A stretch of DNA of 64,000 nucleotides from Liriodendron chinense (GCA_003013855.2 PVNU02001303.1:310001-374000); one strand, 5' to 3'; positions 1-12,552 are shown, numbered from the stretch's first letter. Numbers and translations are program-made. The notes: a model not told the origin generated them from the letters alone.

Positions 1-599
1 CTATTTGAAGTTAATCATGAAGATCAACATGAATAGTGATGATCATCACGGGTTAGATATGAACGATGACAAGATTATGGACAATCTAAATATTGGATGT
101 ATGATGAACGGTCCGGATCAGATCCATAATGACCTTAAAACTAATATAAATCTAGGATTAAGGGCAAAGATTGTAAAATCGGCCAATTTGAAAAATTAAA
201 ATAGGAGTTCTTTGGTCGACTGAAGGAATGGTTTGGTCAACCAAGGGACTAGATCCAGTAAACACTACGTAGCTCTCATTACAAATTATTTTTCATAACG
301 ACATTAAAATCAGTTAAAGTTTTCAATGATTTGTTACATTTTTTTTCTATTTTTAATAAAAATTAGTTAATTTTTTCAATGCTTTTAAGTAAAATAATAT
401 GAGTAAAAATATTAAATCAGTTCATTGCTCTTTCTTTACATTTATACCAAATCATTACCATTATCTATTACTTTAGGTTGCGTTTGGTGGCATCAAATAT
501 TATGAAATGAAATTTTGTTAAATTTCATTATTAATTAGTCTAATTTGATGCAAAATATCATAAATTGGTGCAACCAAGTGCAACCTTGATATAAAAATA
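1..599. other. AT-rich non-coding DNA
   Basis: I see no gene here. The first ~170 bases carry words such as GAAGATCAAC and GATGAACGGTCC that also build the degenerate minisatellite at 39.35-39.99 kb, so this may be the tail of a related repeat array. The rest is AT-rich and without recognisable structure. Confidence 0.4.
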
Positions 600-692
600 T
601 AAAATAAAAATCTAGAAGTAGCATGTAGCTTACGCCTCACGCTTCAGAGTAGTGAACGCTCTGCTACACGTTATTTGCTATTTAAAACACTG
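600..692. mobile_element. End remnant of the GCTACG-word hAT-like element
   Basis: This stretch ends in GCTATTTAAAACACTG and contains TAGCATGTAGC-type words. Both match the right end of the complete element at 35183-35747. No matching left end is visible, so it is read as a truncated copy. Confidence 0.45.
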
Positions 693-1182
693 ATATTTAC
701 TAAGAACACCGATATTTACTAAGAACAAGACCTTGACAAGTCTTGTCGATGGCTGTAGCGAAATCAGTTCCCAAGGAAAGTTGGGTCTAAGGCATTCCAT
801 AATGGTACCAGTAGTTTTAGCCACCATTTTTATTGGTATGAAACGGGCCTAATGACCCTTAAGGCCTTTTTTCAGCTGCATCAACCCCATAATGGCCTAT
901 TACAGACCATTTTTTCTATGATGGTTCCCACCGTTTGCTGTAGCCAGATCATCTCCAATCTACAGGAGAACTCTTTTAAGTGGGCTGAAGTACCATTAGT
1001 AGTTTTCAACTGAAGCACTGGCCCACAAGTATCTCAACTATTTAGGCAATAAGAGGCATCACTCGGCCATTTGACCGTTTTGTTTAAAGCTCACGAGTGT
1101 TTGGGGTTTGGAGGAAGATCAGTCGGATTCAATGTCCATTAAATGGTGGTCCACTAATTGGATGGTCCACAACCATTGTGAA
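693..1182. other. Non-coding spacer
   Basis: No gene recognised. The part near 1040-1180 resembles sequence downstream of the other F-box copies (compare 12.7-13.0 kb), so it probably belongs to the duplicated F-box segment. Confidence 0.3.
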
Positions 1183-1313
1183 TAGAGCTGTCAACAGCCC
1201 GGGCCTGGGGTTGGCCTCGCCCAGATCTTGTACTGTTACAGGCCAGGCCGTCGGGCCGAACCTATTTAAAATTTTGATTTTGGAATGCCAAGCCCAGCCC
1301 ATTGACATCCCTA
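1183..1313. mobile_element. Small hAT-like MITE (GGCC-rich)
   Basis: The left end reads TAGAGCTGTCAACAGCCCGG. The right end, reverse-complemented, reads TAGGGATGTCAATGGGC, giving an imperfect terminal inverted repeat of about 15 bp. Flanks ATTGTGAA and ATTGTTCT could be a decayed 8-bp target duplication (5 of 8 match). The 131-bp interior is rich in GGCC. Ends resemble those of the elements at 11706, 13106 and 61956. Confidence 0.55.
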
Positions 1314-1589
1314 ATTGTTCTGTTGAGTCCTGACGTGAGTAGGCCCTGCGCCAAAAATCTCTTCAAAAGAAATATCCAGGACAATTTTTGTGATGGTCCA
1401 TCTCCAATTTTATGCAACAGACCAATGATCTACATAACAAACCATGGTCCCAAATTCTCTAAACTGAAAACCTGGGCCAAACAGTCTATTAACTGGAACA
1501 CTAGATTTGTGCGATCAAATGCAAAGCATTAATGTAGAATCACCAAAACCAAAACCCAAATTACAGACCAAACTTCAGTATGTGTTGGG

Positions 1590-2644
1590 ACTAAAGCACC
1601 ATCTTCATAGAGCATCTTATGATGATGACTTCACCAAGATCAGTAGCCGCTAGTGAAGAAGACCCAATGGTGTGTTGGGGAATTTAGGCTCCGATACAGA
1701 AGCCTTCTTCGTGTCACCGACACCCATTTGAGGAGGGAAAAAACCAAAGACTCCAGTAAAATAGCACTCTAGGAAAAATTTCACCAACTGCATTTCCTTC
1801 TCAAGCCTTCTAAAACCATTCATTTTTTATCACCTTCAGATGATTAAATGCAATCTCCAAAGGATCCTCTCCTCTCGGCCAGGGGCAAAACAGGGAAAAA
1901 CATAAACATAAATTCTTAAATATACATGACTTAACATGGAGATGGAAGATAGAAGCTTTGAATTCGCATTAAAAACAATGAGAACATAAATAAGCAGCTC
2001 TGAGAGAAGAAAGTATTCAAAATGGGATTTGCAAAGCTGACAAGCACATCCTGGCCATGCATCAGGTGGGTCCCACAATGCTTTAATGAAATCAAACCCC
2101 TAAAGAGGTGATCAGTGTCACAGGACTGGTAATTGACAATTTCAATTGGGTTTTACCGGCGAGCCTTACAAGGTAGTTTTTGGGTGGTATCCATGGGTTC
2201 CCACTTCCCACTGACCCATTTTATAGCATAACAATCTGTAACCGTCACTGTTTTGCCCTTAATGACAATCAAGAAAGATTATATCACCTCCCAAGTAACT
2301 CATGACCGCTACCATTGTATAGCGCATCACCTCTGGCCCATCTGATGAAGTCATTGGCCTGATTTTTGCACCAGGTCAATCTCCATGTAAAGCCCATATT
2401 CTCATTTATGGCTGGGATGTCAGCTGAAACTCTTCAAAGAGATTAAATGGGAAATTACAGTCGTAAGTAGACCTACTTAAATGAAAAGCTTCTCTAGACA
2501 AGGACATTGACAGTTTTTGAATAAGCCATAGGTGTTGGCCGGATAGAAGCCAATCACCCAATCCATCAATATCTGCAATTCTTGCAAATTGTGGAATGTA
2601 ACAGGCAAACATTCGGGTGTGTATTTCTCAGCTAAAAATGTAGA
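1590..2644 (-). pseudogene. F-box/FBD gene remnant, copy 3 (exons 2 and 3 only)
   Basis: This is a decayed paralogue of the gene at 4542-7004. Its second exon (2477-2644) has exactly the same 168-bp length and frame, including the shared stretch VTFHNLQELQ, but its last codon is TAA directly before a GTAGGT donor. The third-exon (FBD) remnant lies at about 1590-1860 and has several stops and frameshifts. The F-box/LRR first exon is absent: upstream (2645-3180) only intron-like sequence remains. It therefore cannot encode an F-box protein. Confidence 0.75.
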
Positions 2645-3400
2645 CTGTGTAGATCAAAAGAAAGACTTTAGTAAAACACGCACCTCTGCAAACCATATAT
2701 CAGGTGCGCCCCAATGTGTAGATGACCTGACCAAAAATTTCAGGCCCATCCACTCATTAGCATTTTTCTTTTTTTCTTTCACTAATTCATTCTTTTCTTT
2801 TTTTTCTTTTTTCTGAACCGTGTAATGTTTCAGACTTTTGAAGCTAGCCCAACTGATAGTCGAACGGACTGATTTTCAGACAGGCCATCAACAAGGTGGG
2901 ACCCTCCCAATGTGGATCAATTTCCAATGAATGCTTGTAGAGATTTCTGTGGAAAAAAATCAAAAATTAAAACTGGTAAAAATTTCATAAGAGTAGGAAT
3001 GAACATATACCACCAGCATGGTTTCAAAGAGTGCTCACAATTGAAACCTTCCTCAGACCCACGGTAATGGTTCTATGCCATTCAACCCATTCATAATATG
3101 ATCTCATCATATTATAATGAGAATATGATGAAAAAAAAAAAAAAAACTCAATACATAATGAAAGAATTATCATATAGTCTGCATTTTATTTTATTTTTAC
3201 CATATAGCCCAACTTGATCAAAGATGAATGGACCACATCACAAAAACTGCAAAGATCAAAGATCATCCGACTGATTGGTAGCCTGCAACAGAACTTACAA
3301 ACAAAGAAAGTACATGATCCAGAATTTAGTAACAGAGGAAGTACAGGATCCAAAGTACATGGCTTTGTACAATAAACTTGCTTTTCATTACTGAGAAGGG
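2645..3400. other. Intron and flank debris of F-box copies
   Basis: No open coding exon. The sequence resembles the intron between LRR exon 1 and exon 2 of the intact copy (pyrimidine-rich run near 2765-2813). From about 3220 it resembles the downstream flank seen again at 12.7-12.85 kb. Confidence 0.4.
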
Positions 3401-3408
3401 GACCCATT

Positions 3409-3681
3409 GTTCTGATTTTGCACTGACACCCTCTTTGAGAGGGGTCCTTAGCAGCAAATGGAAGCTTCGAATTCACATTAAAAACATACAGAGGATAAAA
3501 ATGCAGCTCTAGAGAAGACAGTATTCAAAGTGGGATTTCCTAACAAGCACATCCTGGCCATGCATCAGGTTTTGGCCAGATAGCAACAAACCACCCAATC
3601 CATCAATAGCTGCAATTCTTGCAAATTGTGGAATGTAACATGAAAATATTTGGGTGTGTATTTCACCGCTAAAAATGCAGA
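3409..3681 (-). pseudogene. F-box/FBD gene remnant, copy 4 (fused exon fragments)
   Basis: The start of the FBD exon (around 3409-3470) and the first half of the 168-bp exon 2 (up to 3681, again containing VTFHNLQELQ) are present. The second half of exon 2 and most of intron 2 are gone. The breakpoint is close to 3570, where exon sequence runs straight into the 3' part of the intron. The rest of the FBD domain and all of exon 1 are missing. A deletion after tandem duplication explains this best. Confidence 0.7.
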
Positions 3682-3819
3682 CTGTGCAGATCAAGAAAAA
3701 GACTTTAGTAACATGAAGTCACATTATTGAAGAGTTGTTCCATGCCCAACATACAAACCATATATCAGGTGGGCCCCACTGGGTAGATGGCCTGACCAAA
3801 AATTTCAGGTCAGTCCACT

Positions 3820-4340
3820 CATGTGGAGCCCACTTTTGATGTGGACCGTCCACCATGTGGGCCCCACTTAAGATGTAGGCAATCCATCATGCAGGGCCCC
3901 CCTTATATGTGAGCCTTTAATCATTAGGGACCAACGTTTGATGTGGAAAGTCCATCAAACGGGGCCCACCTTGATGTGGATCATCCATCATGTGGGGCAC
4001 ACCTTCAACGTTATTGTTCATCATTTGGGGCCACATTCAATATCCACAGCCCCTCATGTGGAGCCCACCTTTGATATGGACCATCCATTGTGTGGGCCCC
4101 ACCTTTAATGAGGATCATCCACCATGGGAAGCAGTGTTGGATGTGGGCCATTCATCATTAGGGGCACACCTTTGTTGTGAACAATCCATTATGTGGACTC
4201 ACCTTGATGTGGGTCATCTATAATTTAGGGCCCACCTTTGATGTGGACCATCCATCATGTGGGCACCACATTTGATGGACCACCCATCGTGTGGGGCCTC
4301 TTTTGACATGGACCATACATCACATGGAAAGAGAGGGAGA
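3820..4340. repeat. Degenerate minisatellite, GTGGGGCCCACCTTTGATGTGG type
   Basis: A variable unit of roughly 35-40 bp is repeated about 13 times, each with a version of 'catcatgtggggcccacctttgatgtggacc'-like words in shuffled lengths. It ends in a purine-rich GAGAGGGAGAGA tract followed by A-runs to about 4460. A second array with the same unit and a similar GA end lies at 52240-53015. Confidence 0.8.
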
Positions 4341-4541
4341 GATAAGAAAAAAAAAAAATTAGAAAGTTGAAAAGCAAGAAAAATAACTAATTAACTTGAA
4401 CTTATGCTTACCAAACTGACTTAAGTTAAAATAAAAAAAAATAAAAAAAAAAAAAAGTCACTTATTTGAGTAGTATCCAAGTGTCACCCAATAAGTTAAA
4501 TTTTCCACTTACAGCAACCTGCGCCAAAGATGATAAGAGTA

Positions 4542-7004
4542 CTAAAGATCATACTTGAAGAAAACATGGTGGTAAACTTCAGCATGCATTGGGGCTAAAG
4601 CACCATCGTCATCCGAATATTCACATATTAATATATGAGCATTAGATGATGATGCCTCTGCTAATTTCAATAGCCGCTTACGAAGACGAGCCAATGGTGC
4701 AGAAACCTTGTCAAAGTTGCAGACGCCTTTCTGATGAGCTACCAAAACCAATGACTCTAGAATAATAGCCTTCCCTAGGAAAAATTTCACCAACTGTATT
4801 TCATCCCCGATGCCTCTAAAACCATTCATTTTTATCACCTTCAGATGATCAAACACAATCTCCGGGGTGTCCACTCTCCGCCATCCCTTCCACCGGTCGT
4901 CTCTTTCAGAGGGGTCCTCGGTGGCATATGAAAGCTTCAAATTTGCATGGAAAGCAAAGAGAGCATGAATAAGCAGCTCTGAGAGAAGATTGTATTCAAA
5001 ATGAGATTTTCTAAACCGAAAAGCACATCCTGGCCATGCATCAGGTGGGCCCCATGATGCTTTGATGAAATCAAAGCACTTAAGAGGTGAACAGTGTTGC
5101 AGGAATGCTAATCACTAATTGTCAATTGGGTTTTTCGGGTGATATCCATGGGTTCCGATGGACTTATTTTATAGCATAAACAAGTTGTAACTGCCACTGT
5201 TTCACCCTTAATGACAACTAAGAAAGATTAAATTACCATCCGAAGTAACCCATGACAGCTACCAAAGCATATTTATAACTTATGATCATTACAATTTACA
5301 GGCATTCATGGCTATTATACCAACACCACAGTTTGCAGATGACCAAGCGCACATAAAAAAAACAATGTACATTTGTGGCCCACTTGATGAATTGGTTGGC
5401 GTGATTTTTGCACCAGGTCAATCTATTAGTAAAGCCCATCTCATGTATGGCTAGGATATCTGCTGAAACTCTTGAAAGAAATTGAATGGGAACTGAAATT
5501 ACAGTGGGAGTATATGTAGACCTACTTCAATGAAAAGCTTCTCTAGATGAGGACATGGACAGTTTTTGAAGAAGCTATAGATACAGCGTAGAAAGCGTCC
5601 AGCATGCCGATCCATCAATAACTGCAATTCTTGCAAATTGTGGAATGTAACAAGAAAATCTTCAGGTCTGTACTCCCCCGCTAATTCTAGATGCTGTGCA
5701 GATCAAAAGAAAGACTTTAGTAACATAAAAGTCACATTATTAAAGAGTTATGCCATACCTAACACGCAGCACTGAGGACCATGCATCAGGTGGGTCCCAT
5801 TGTGTAGATGACCTGGCCAAAAATTTCAGGCTGGTCCACTCATTAGCATTTTTTTCTTTTTTTCTTCTTTTATTTTTATGAACCGTGCAATGTTTCACAT
5901 ATTTGAAGCCCAATGAAAGGTCAAACGGACTGATTTCCAGCAAGGCCATCTAGAAGGTGGGACCCACCTGTTGTAGATCAATATCGTACAAGCGCTTGTA
6001 GATGTTTCTATGGCACAAATCAAAATTGTTAAGAATTTCATAGAAGAGTAGGAATGAGCATATACCATAAGTGAGCCATTACACAATGTCAGAATCTTAA
6101 CATGTTCAAGATGGCGCAGAACTGTAATCCAATCATGGGTTTGAGTGTAACTCTCTACCACCCTATACATACCATCAACAAGGACATCCACCAAGCTCGA
6201 AATGTTCTTGAAAGATATATGAATAAAATTACCATATAAACGGAATGACCGGAGGTTTGGAGCAAAAATCTCAATCTCACGAACATCCCAACAGTCAACC
6301 ACTGTCAAGCTCTTAAGTGGCAGATCCGGAGCGGAAACCTTGACACGAGTCAGACCACGACAATCCCTTAAACTCAATTCCTCCAAAAGTGGGCAATTTG
6401 AAAGCATGGTTTCAAACAGGGCATTTGTAACTCTAAAATAGCTTAGGTGGAGGGTTTTGAGGTAGGTGTAACCATTGAAATTCAATGGCGAGCTGAAATT
6501 ACAGCCACTCAAATTTAAATGGGTTATAGAATCACTACTAAAGATAGAGTTAAGCAATTTACAAGGCCTACTTCCCTCAATAGGTTCGGATGAAAAGTCA
6601 ATATCAACCTCCTTAACTCTTTTTGCTACTGCGAATTCGACCCATTTCTCAGCATCTGACAGATATTGATTGTTTGGATTGAATGAGAGCCGAAACATTT
6701 GGATCTCCTTGGCTTTGTGGAGTTGTAGATATTGGTTGACAGTAGCCACGAATTCTTCTGGGGTTTGGCCAGTAGTGAATTCCACACCAAAGTCCAGAGC
6801 AGCGGCATAAGCCCAAAAGTGTTTCCACAAGTTTCTCCATCTCCTTGAAAGAATGCTTGTTCTTACAATGAATTTCATCGGCATCAAAGAAAGGATGTAA
6901 TGAAGAACATCACCGCGTAATTCGCTGATTCTGTCATTGGTTTCTTCCATGGCTTTGTTGCTCTGAAATTGATGCCTACTCAATACACAGGAAGGATTCT
7001 CCAT
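4542..7004 (-). CDS. F-box/LRR/FBD protein (three exons, intact)
   Basis: Predicted substrate-receptor subunit of an SCF ubiquitin ligase; this family pairs an N-terminal F-box (binds SKP1) with leucine-rich repeats that choose the target. Exons by splice motif and phase: 7004-6066, 5693-5526, 4934-4542, all joining in phase 0 for 499 residues, normal for the family. Residues ~24-65 are the F-box (RISELRGDVLHYILSLMP, then ILSRRWRNLW). Residues ~85-313 carry LRR-like blocks with LEELSLRDC and LKSLTVVDC. Exon 2 carries FHNLQELQLLMD. Exon 3 is the FBD domain (FDHLKVIKMNGFRG, ESLVLV). The acceptor of exon 3 is the least certain boundary; it was chosen because it alone keeps phase after a pyrimidine tract. 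No stop or shift was seen. Three broken copies surround it, so it may be the only functional member here. Target unknown. Confidence 0.8.
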
Positions 7005-7084
7005 TTAGTTCCTCTTACTTTCTCCCTAATTAGATGGTGTGGATTGAACTAGTTCAGTCTAATTGGAGGTGGTGTTACGAAAAT

Positions 7085-7300
7085 CCGCTCAATCAAATTG
7101 ATTTGTAAAGGAAGAAGAAGAAGAAGAAATTGAATTCAGATTGATTTGTAAAGGAAGAAGAAGAAGAAGAAGAAATTAAATGCTTACCAAACCCTGAAAC
7201 AATCGCGCTGTGGAGATCAACGGTTCTGATGCAACCCTGACTCCACGGCTATTGGGTTGTAAGAAGAGAAGAGCGGTGAGGAGACGGAACCTTTTAATAC
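7085..7300 (-). promoter_or_regulatory. Probable 5' UTR exon and leader of the F-box gene
   Basis: A block (about 7185-7250) ending in a GGTAAGC-like donor on the minus strand is conserved upstream of pseudogene copy 2 (about 16699-16800), together with adjoining GAAGAA repeats. Conservation between paralogues, position 5' of the ATG and the donor motif suggest a non-coding first exon. No transcript evidence is available. Confidence 0.4.
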
Positions 7301-7369
7301 TTTGGTGGAGCAGCGTCCTAGTCGGTTCGGGAAACGGGTTTAGCATGAAGTTCCTGCGCTTGGATCTAG

Positions 7370-8705
7370 GTGGGGCCCACCGTGATGTTTGTAAGAAATC
7401 AACCACGTCCATTCGTTTTGTGAGATCGTTTTAGGCCATGTAACAAAAAATGAAGTGGATCCAAAACTGAGGAAAGAGTTTCTTACCATCGAAACCTTTA
7501 TCGCTCCACCTTTGATGTTTATATGTCATAAAAACCGTTTATAAGGTCATTTCCAATAGAATAAAGTGAAATATCCAAAAACTAATCCTGATACGAAAAT
7601 TGTTGTAGCCGCATGAATGTTTCAACGGTCGTTACCAGAGTATGGCCCACTTGAATTTTGGATCCACTTCATTTTTTGTAGCATGTCCTAAAATGATCTC
7701 TCAAAACAGATGGATGAGATGGATTATTCACAAATATCATGATGAGCCCACATAGTATCCAAGCGAGTAACTTTATGCCAAAGCTTTCGGAATTCCTATG
7801 GCATGCTATCAGCGTACTGAGTACACTCAACTGGGGATACTGTAAATGTACGTAGTTTATCCACTTTTCCATATGGATTGAAACCAAAATTAAAGCATAT
7901 CCGAAACTCAAGTGGACTATGCCCAGGAAATAATGGGTATAATGATGTCCACCGTTGAAACGTTTCTACTTTCTAGGGCCTGCAGTGATGTTTATTTGTC
8001 ATCCAACCTGTTCACAGGGATCACACAGAGCGTGGTGAAGGGAAAAAAACAAACATCAGCTTGATCGGTACAGGTTCAATTCACTGTTTACTGTGGTGTG
8101 GTCTATTTAAGCTTCTTATACGTTTCAATTTTTGTCTCTAGCCATAAAATTATTTGTTAAAATAAATGAACGGAGTGGATGAAATACAGAAATCACAGTG
8201 GGCCACGCAGAGTTTACTCAGTATGCTTAGGGCACCGGGTTACTCAGCACGCAATCCCAAAATCGGATTGCTTCCTAGCTACTCAGTACGCTCTTACCGT
8301 ACTGAGTAAACTTAGTTGGGCACACTGCAAATGTCTGTAGTTTACCACACCGTCCATTCATCATTCAAGGGATTGTAACCAAAATTGAAGCCTATCCACT
8401 CAGGTGGACCATACCACAGAAACCGTGGGTGTAATGATTTCCACCTTTGAAACCTCTATAGGGCCCGCAGTGGCCCCAAAGAAATTTTCAACTGTAGATG
8501 TTCAATTCATAATGTTTCCTATAGTGTAGTTCAATTGAGATTTGAATATTCAAATGCTTCGATTTGAGGCTCAGGCCCTGAAATTTTATGGTAAAATTGA
8601 CGGGAAGAGTAGATAAAATTTCATAGAGTTTACTCAATACACTAAGCACTAAGCATACTAAGTTACTCGATAAGTAATCCGCTTTCCATCCGTTGGTGCG
8701 TGAAG
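7370..8705. repeat. Dispersed GTGGGCCC-type repeats
   Basis: No gene seen. The stretch is made of fragments of the common repeat of this window: 'cccaccgtgatgttt', 'aaaatgaagtggatcc', 'ttgaaacctttatcgct', 'gtttatttgtcatccaacctg'. They occur in both orientations, as expected from foldback elements. Several short 'actcagtacgc' words recur between 7800 and 8660. Confidence 0.5.
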
Positions 8706-9750
8706 TAGAGCAAGACATGAACACTGAATCATCGAACAGTTCGCTCAGATCAAGAAAAACAAACCAAACAACCGGTTCGAAAGCGGATCGAATTAAATCG
8801 AACCAGATTTTAGGTGTTCGAAAAATTTTTGAACCGAAATCGAACAGAGCACTATTCGATTCGGTTTAGTTCATTAATCTGGTTCGAATTTTTCTGATTC
8901 GAATCAGTTCATTTCTGATTAGTCATATAAATAATTTTTTTACTCTCACGGTTCACTTGTTTTTCACTTGACCCCAGTCGGCCCTAGGCACCCTTTCACC
9001 CTACCTAACGAACGACCAAAACCCTAACCCCCTTCAGTCTTACTTGCCAGTCCAGCCATCTTTGGCTCCTCTTCTAGCCTATCCGATCATACCTATGCGC
9101 GTGTTTCAGTCATGCTCACCCATTCGGTCATCCCTCTACTCGTCAGTCCCACTCGCCTGTTCGATTCAAGTCATCCCTCTGCTCCTCAGTCCTATTTGCC
9201 CATCAGATTCCGATCATCCCTCTATTGTCCGAATCCGATACTTTGCTCATCTAGCTCCAAAGGTCCGAACAAAACTCACTTGCACTTTTTTATTTTTAAA
9301 TATTTAATATTGTTAATATGTGATTCTGATGTGATTTGTAAATGTGAAGATTAAAGATTTTTAATTTGGGGGTTTTTGGATTAGGGTTAAGGCTTAAGTG
9401 TTTTGCTTTTTTTTTTAGAATGTAGTGATATTAAATATATGTATAATGTATATATGAGTCATGCCTTGTGATTTGGTTGGTTAAGGATCTTGTGATTTGT
9501 GATTTGTAATTTGCGAACATGTAAATAAAAATATTTTCACACGAAAAAAATTTGTTCAAAATCATTCGAATGAAAAAAAAAATAACGAAATGAAAAATGT
9601 TCCAACATATTTGAACGTGTATTAGACCAAACCTAATCAAACACAAACAGGACCCATTGTTCGAACATTGTTCGAACACAGCCCAATCAACAACCCAACC
9701 AAACCAACCTGGCATATATTTGATTCGGTTTGGTTAGTTGTCCAGCTCTA
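8706..9750. mobile_element. hAT-like element with TTCGATTCGG words
   Basis: The right end, reverse-complemented, reads TAGAGCTGGACAACTAACC; the left end reads TAGAGCAAGACATGAACA, a weak match. Flanks GCGTGAAG and CCAGGAAG agree at 5 of 8 positions. Both subterminal zones repeat words of the TTCGATTCGG / GAACCGAATC kind (about 8745-8930 and 9530-9735). The 1-kb middle has no transposase. Boundaries are tentative. Confidence 0.45.
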
Positions 9751-9784
9751 CCAGGAAGCAGATTTCCTGCAGACGGCTTTCTCG

Positions 9785-10640
9785 CAAGAATTTCTGAGAT
9801 GGGACCAGCAGGATGTTTGTGAGAAATCCACCTAATCCATCCGTTTCCTGGACTTATTTCAAGACATAGGACTAAAAAATGAGCTACATCTAAGACTCAA
9901 GTGGGCCAAATGAGTCTTGGATTTGGCTAATTTTTGTCTGGTGTCCGCAGAATGGATGGACAGGATAGATTTCTCACAAACATCATGGTGGCCCCACTTA
10001 GCTTTCCCAAGGAGTTACTTCATGCCAAAGGCTGGCATGAAATCCGCGTCCGTAGGCAATATTGGGAGCGGATTGCGTGACCCCCGAGCACAGATGTTTG
10101 GGCTGTGTGGTGACCACATAGATGGTAAGTGACAAATCCATTGCGTTCATATGTTTTTAAAGACCACAATTTATAAAAGTCTGAAAGATCAGGAAACAGT
10201 GGGGATTGAACGCCTGGGGATGACAGAATTTTGGTATCAGGATGATATTTGTTTATTTGAGTGGTAATAATTCTATCAACGGTTTGGATGGCATATAAAC
10301 ATCATGGTCAGCTCCAGGATAGTTTCATTGGTAGACCATTGTTGTTCCCACTGAGTTGTTGGTACGGCCAACCTAAGTTTTGGATCTACATGTTTTTTAG
10401 AATCTTGACCCATTGTGGTCTTTCAAAACAGATGGATGGAGTGGATTTGTCATGGACATCTCTATTGACCCCACACGGCTTGGGCAAAGGAAATTCGCCG
10501 ACAGTAATACTGAAAGTTCACCACTGCTTCCTAGGTGGGGTCCACTATATCCTTCGATCTGGCTCCTTTCTGAAATCTTGCCCTAAAATAATCTTTCAAA
10601 ATGGATGGACAGCTTGGATAAAAAACATACACTGTAGAAC
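9785..10640. repeat. Dispersed GTGGGCCC-type foldback repeats
   Basis: Two or three partial copies of the common dispersed repeat, with 'gtttgtgagaaatccac' and its reverse complement 'atttctcacaaacatcatgg' about 130 bp apart (around 9815 and 9970). This suggests a hairpin-forming element. The open frames across it are chance readings of repeat DNA. No gene seen. Confidence 0.45.
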
Positions 10641-11250
10641 TATACACGAGCCAAACTGTGTCCAACTCTGCTCCAGCTCAGCTTGGCTCATTCAGCCGAG
10701 GGGCCTGGCTCGAGTTCAGCTCAGCTTGATCATCAAGAGGACCTTATCAGCTCAGCCTGGTTTGGAAATCGAATCGAGCCAAACTCGAGACAGGTTCAAG
10801 CCGATTCGAGTTCTAGAGGAAGAGAATAGCGGGGGAACAAAGAGAAATGGAAGTTGGGTGTGGCGGGCAAGCTAGGCAGTGGACAGGTCAGTCCATCGAC
10901 CGTAGGCAAAGAGAGGAAGATGAGATTCAAAGAATGGGAGAGGAGGAGAGGAAAAGAGGAGGGCACTCAATAAGGTGTAGGGTATATGGGAGGGAGGAGA
11001 TTTGGAGGGCGCTCGTTGAGACTCTAGTAGAGTTGCAAGCTTAGAAGTTCGGTTTTGCACACAGACACTACACTCATACTCGGCGAGCCTAACCAGGCCG
11101 AATCGGGCCAAACCAAGCCAAGGTTCGTGCCAACAAAACCAGGCTAGCATACAACTCAAGCTTGGCCCAATTTTGAAATGAGCTGGGATTTCCAGCTCGG
11201 CCCAGCCTGAACAGACTTGGATGGAAATGCCCACTACTAAATAGCAATAC
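10640..11250. repeat. CAGCTCAGC / CCAAGCC-word repeat
   Basis: Left part repeats CAGCTCAGCTTGG-like words and the right part (11080-11220) repeats AACCAAGCC/CCAGGC-like words in the opposite sense. This is the layout of the hAT-like elements elsewhere, but I could not find convincing termini or a target duplication. Confidence 0.35.
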
Positions 11251-11477
11251 AAAATCAAATATCAAGACTCCAACCAATGATACACCCCAAAACCAGACCA
11301 ATCCAAAACTCACGCAGGGCAGGGAACACCCACCATCAAACACCTTCCAAATTGTGTGTGGGCCCACTGCACTTTTATATTCCATCTAATTCATTCATAA
11401 GATGCATCCAATTAGAATAATGAACATTCAAAAATTCAAGACATTCTCAAACTCAGGTGGGCCAAAATTTATAGGTT

Positions 11478-11587
11478 AAAAGTCATGCATTTACATTGTG
11501 AGGCCACCTGAGTTCTGAATCGACCTGAGTTTAAAGTCATGTATTTACATTGTGAGCCACCGGAGTTCTGAATCGACCTGAGTTTTT
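11478..11587. repeat. Two-copy 55-bp tandem repeat
   Basis: The block beginning AAAGTCATG(C/T)ATTTACATTG and ending ATCGACCTGAGTTT occurs at 11478 and again at 11533, differing by a few bases. Non-coding. Confidence 0.7.
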
Positions 11588-11705
11588 TATGCCAATGAGA
11601 ATAGGAGGGAGTGCACCGGAAGGACAGATTGAGGATTAACACTGTTGGGCAAAGACTTCCATGTTGGAACCCCAACTCATCCCTTGATAAATTGGGAGGT
11701 GGAGG

Positions 11706-12164
11706 TAGGGCTGTCAATGGCACGGATCAAGATCCGTATCCGATCCGATTTAATCGGATTCGGATCAATAATCGGATAATCGGGTCGGATACGGATATCC
11801 AAATATGATCCGTTTAATATTCGGGTCGGATTCGGATCAACCTTGATCCGGCCCGTTAACGATCCGACCCGATAAAAAAATAAATAAATAAAATAAAATA
11901 AAATAAAATAAAATAAAAATATATGAGAATCTCTCTTTCTCTCTCTCTCTTTCTCTCTCTCCTCTCTCGGATATCCGGTCGGATATCGGGTCGGATCATA
12001 ATCGGATCGGAAACGGATTTCGAAAAATTTAATCGGGTCGGGTTCGGATCATATACTTGTGATCCGAATCGGATTCGGGTCGGATTCGGGTCGGATATAT
12101 TCTTAATCGGGTCGGATTCGGATCATCACTGATCCGGCCCGTATCCGACCCGTTGACAGCCCTA
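11706..12164. mobile_element. hAT-like MITE, GATCCG-word family, copy A
   Basis: Terminal inverted repeats TAGGGCTGTCAATGG and, from the other end, TAGGGCTGTCAACGG enclose 459 bp. A perfect 8-bp target duplication GGTGGAGG lies on both sides (11698-11705 and 12165-12172). The interior is packed with GATCCG/CGGATC, GGGTCGGA and CGGATATCC words around an (AAATA)n and (TC)n core; it has no transposase. Copy B at 13106 is nearly identical. The duplication length and TAG start fit the hAT superfamily. Confidence 0.9.
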
Positions 12165-12552
12165 GGTGGAGGCCCAGGCATAAAACATCGAACAAGTGAC
12201 ATAAATCTCAACTTTCATTATATAAAGCCTAAAAATAATCTTTGATAACCAACAATTGATATAAACTACATCTCTACAATTGTGTTTCCTTGCACGAAAA
12301 TTTCACAATATTTCATGAAAATTTGTAAAAATTTAGTGCAACCAAACGCACCCCAATACATGATTACTGGTAACTAAAATGAGATAAATCTCATTTTTAA
12401 GTGGTACCCAAGCATGCCCTTAGGTGATATTGAAATTCTAGAATGAACATTGAAGACACCACATCGAAGCATCAGAGATTGATATGAAATAGTTCGATTG
12501 ATATGAAATAGTTCATGTACCGGTAGCACAACGATTGAATAACTTTATATAC
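12165..12552. other. AT-rich spacer between the two GATCCG elements
   Basis: No gene seen. It includes a two-copy 'gattgatatgaaatagttc' repeat near 12478-12515. Confidence 0.4.

Noticed and set aside
9044..9354. Overlapping 87- and 80-codon open frames
   Set aside because: Located in the middle of a hAT-like element, Ser/Pro-rich low complexity with no recognisable transposase motif.
10261..10875. 204-codon plus-strand open frame
   Set aside because: Crosses two dispersed repeats and CAGCTCAGC words; no domain, no splice context, no start context.
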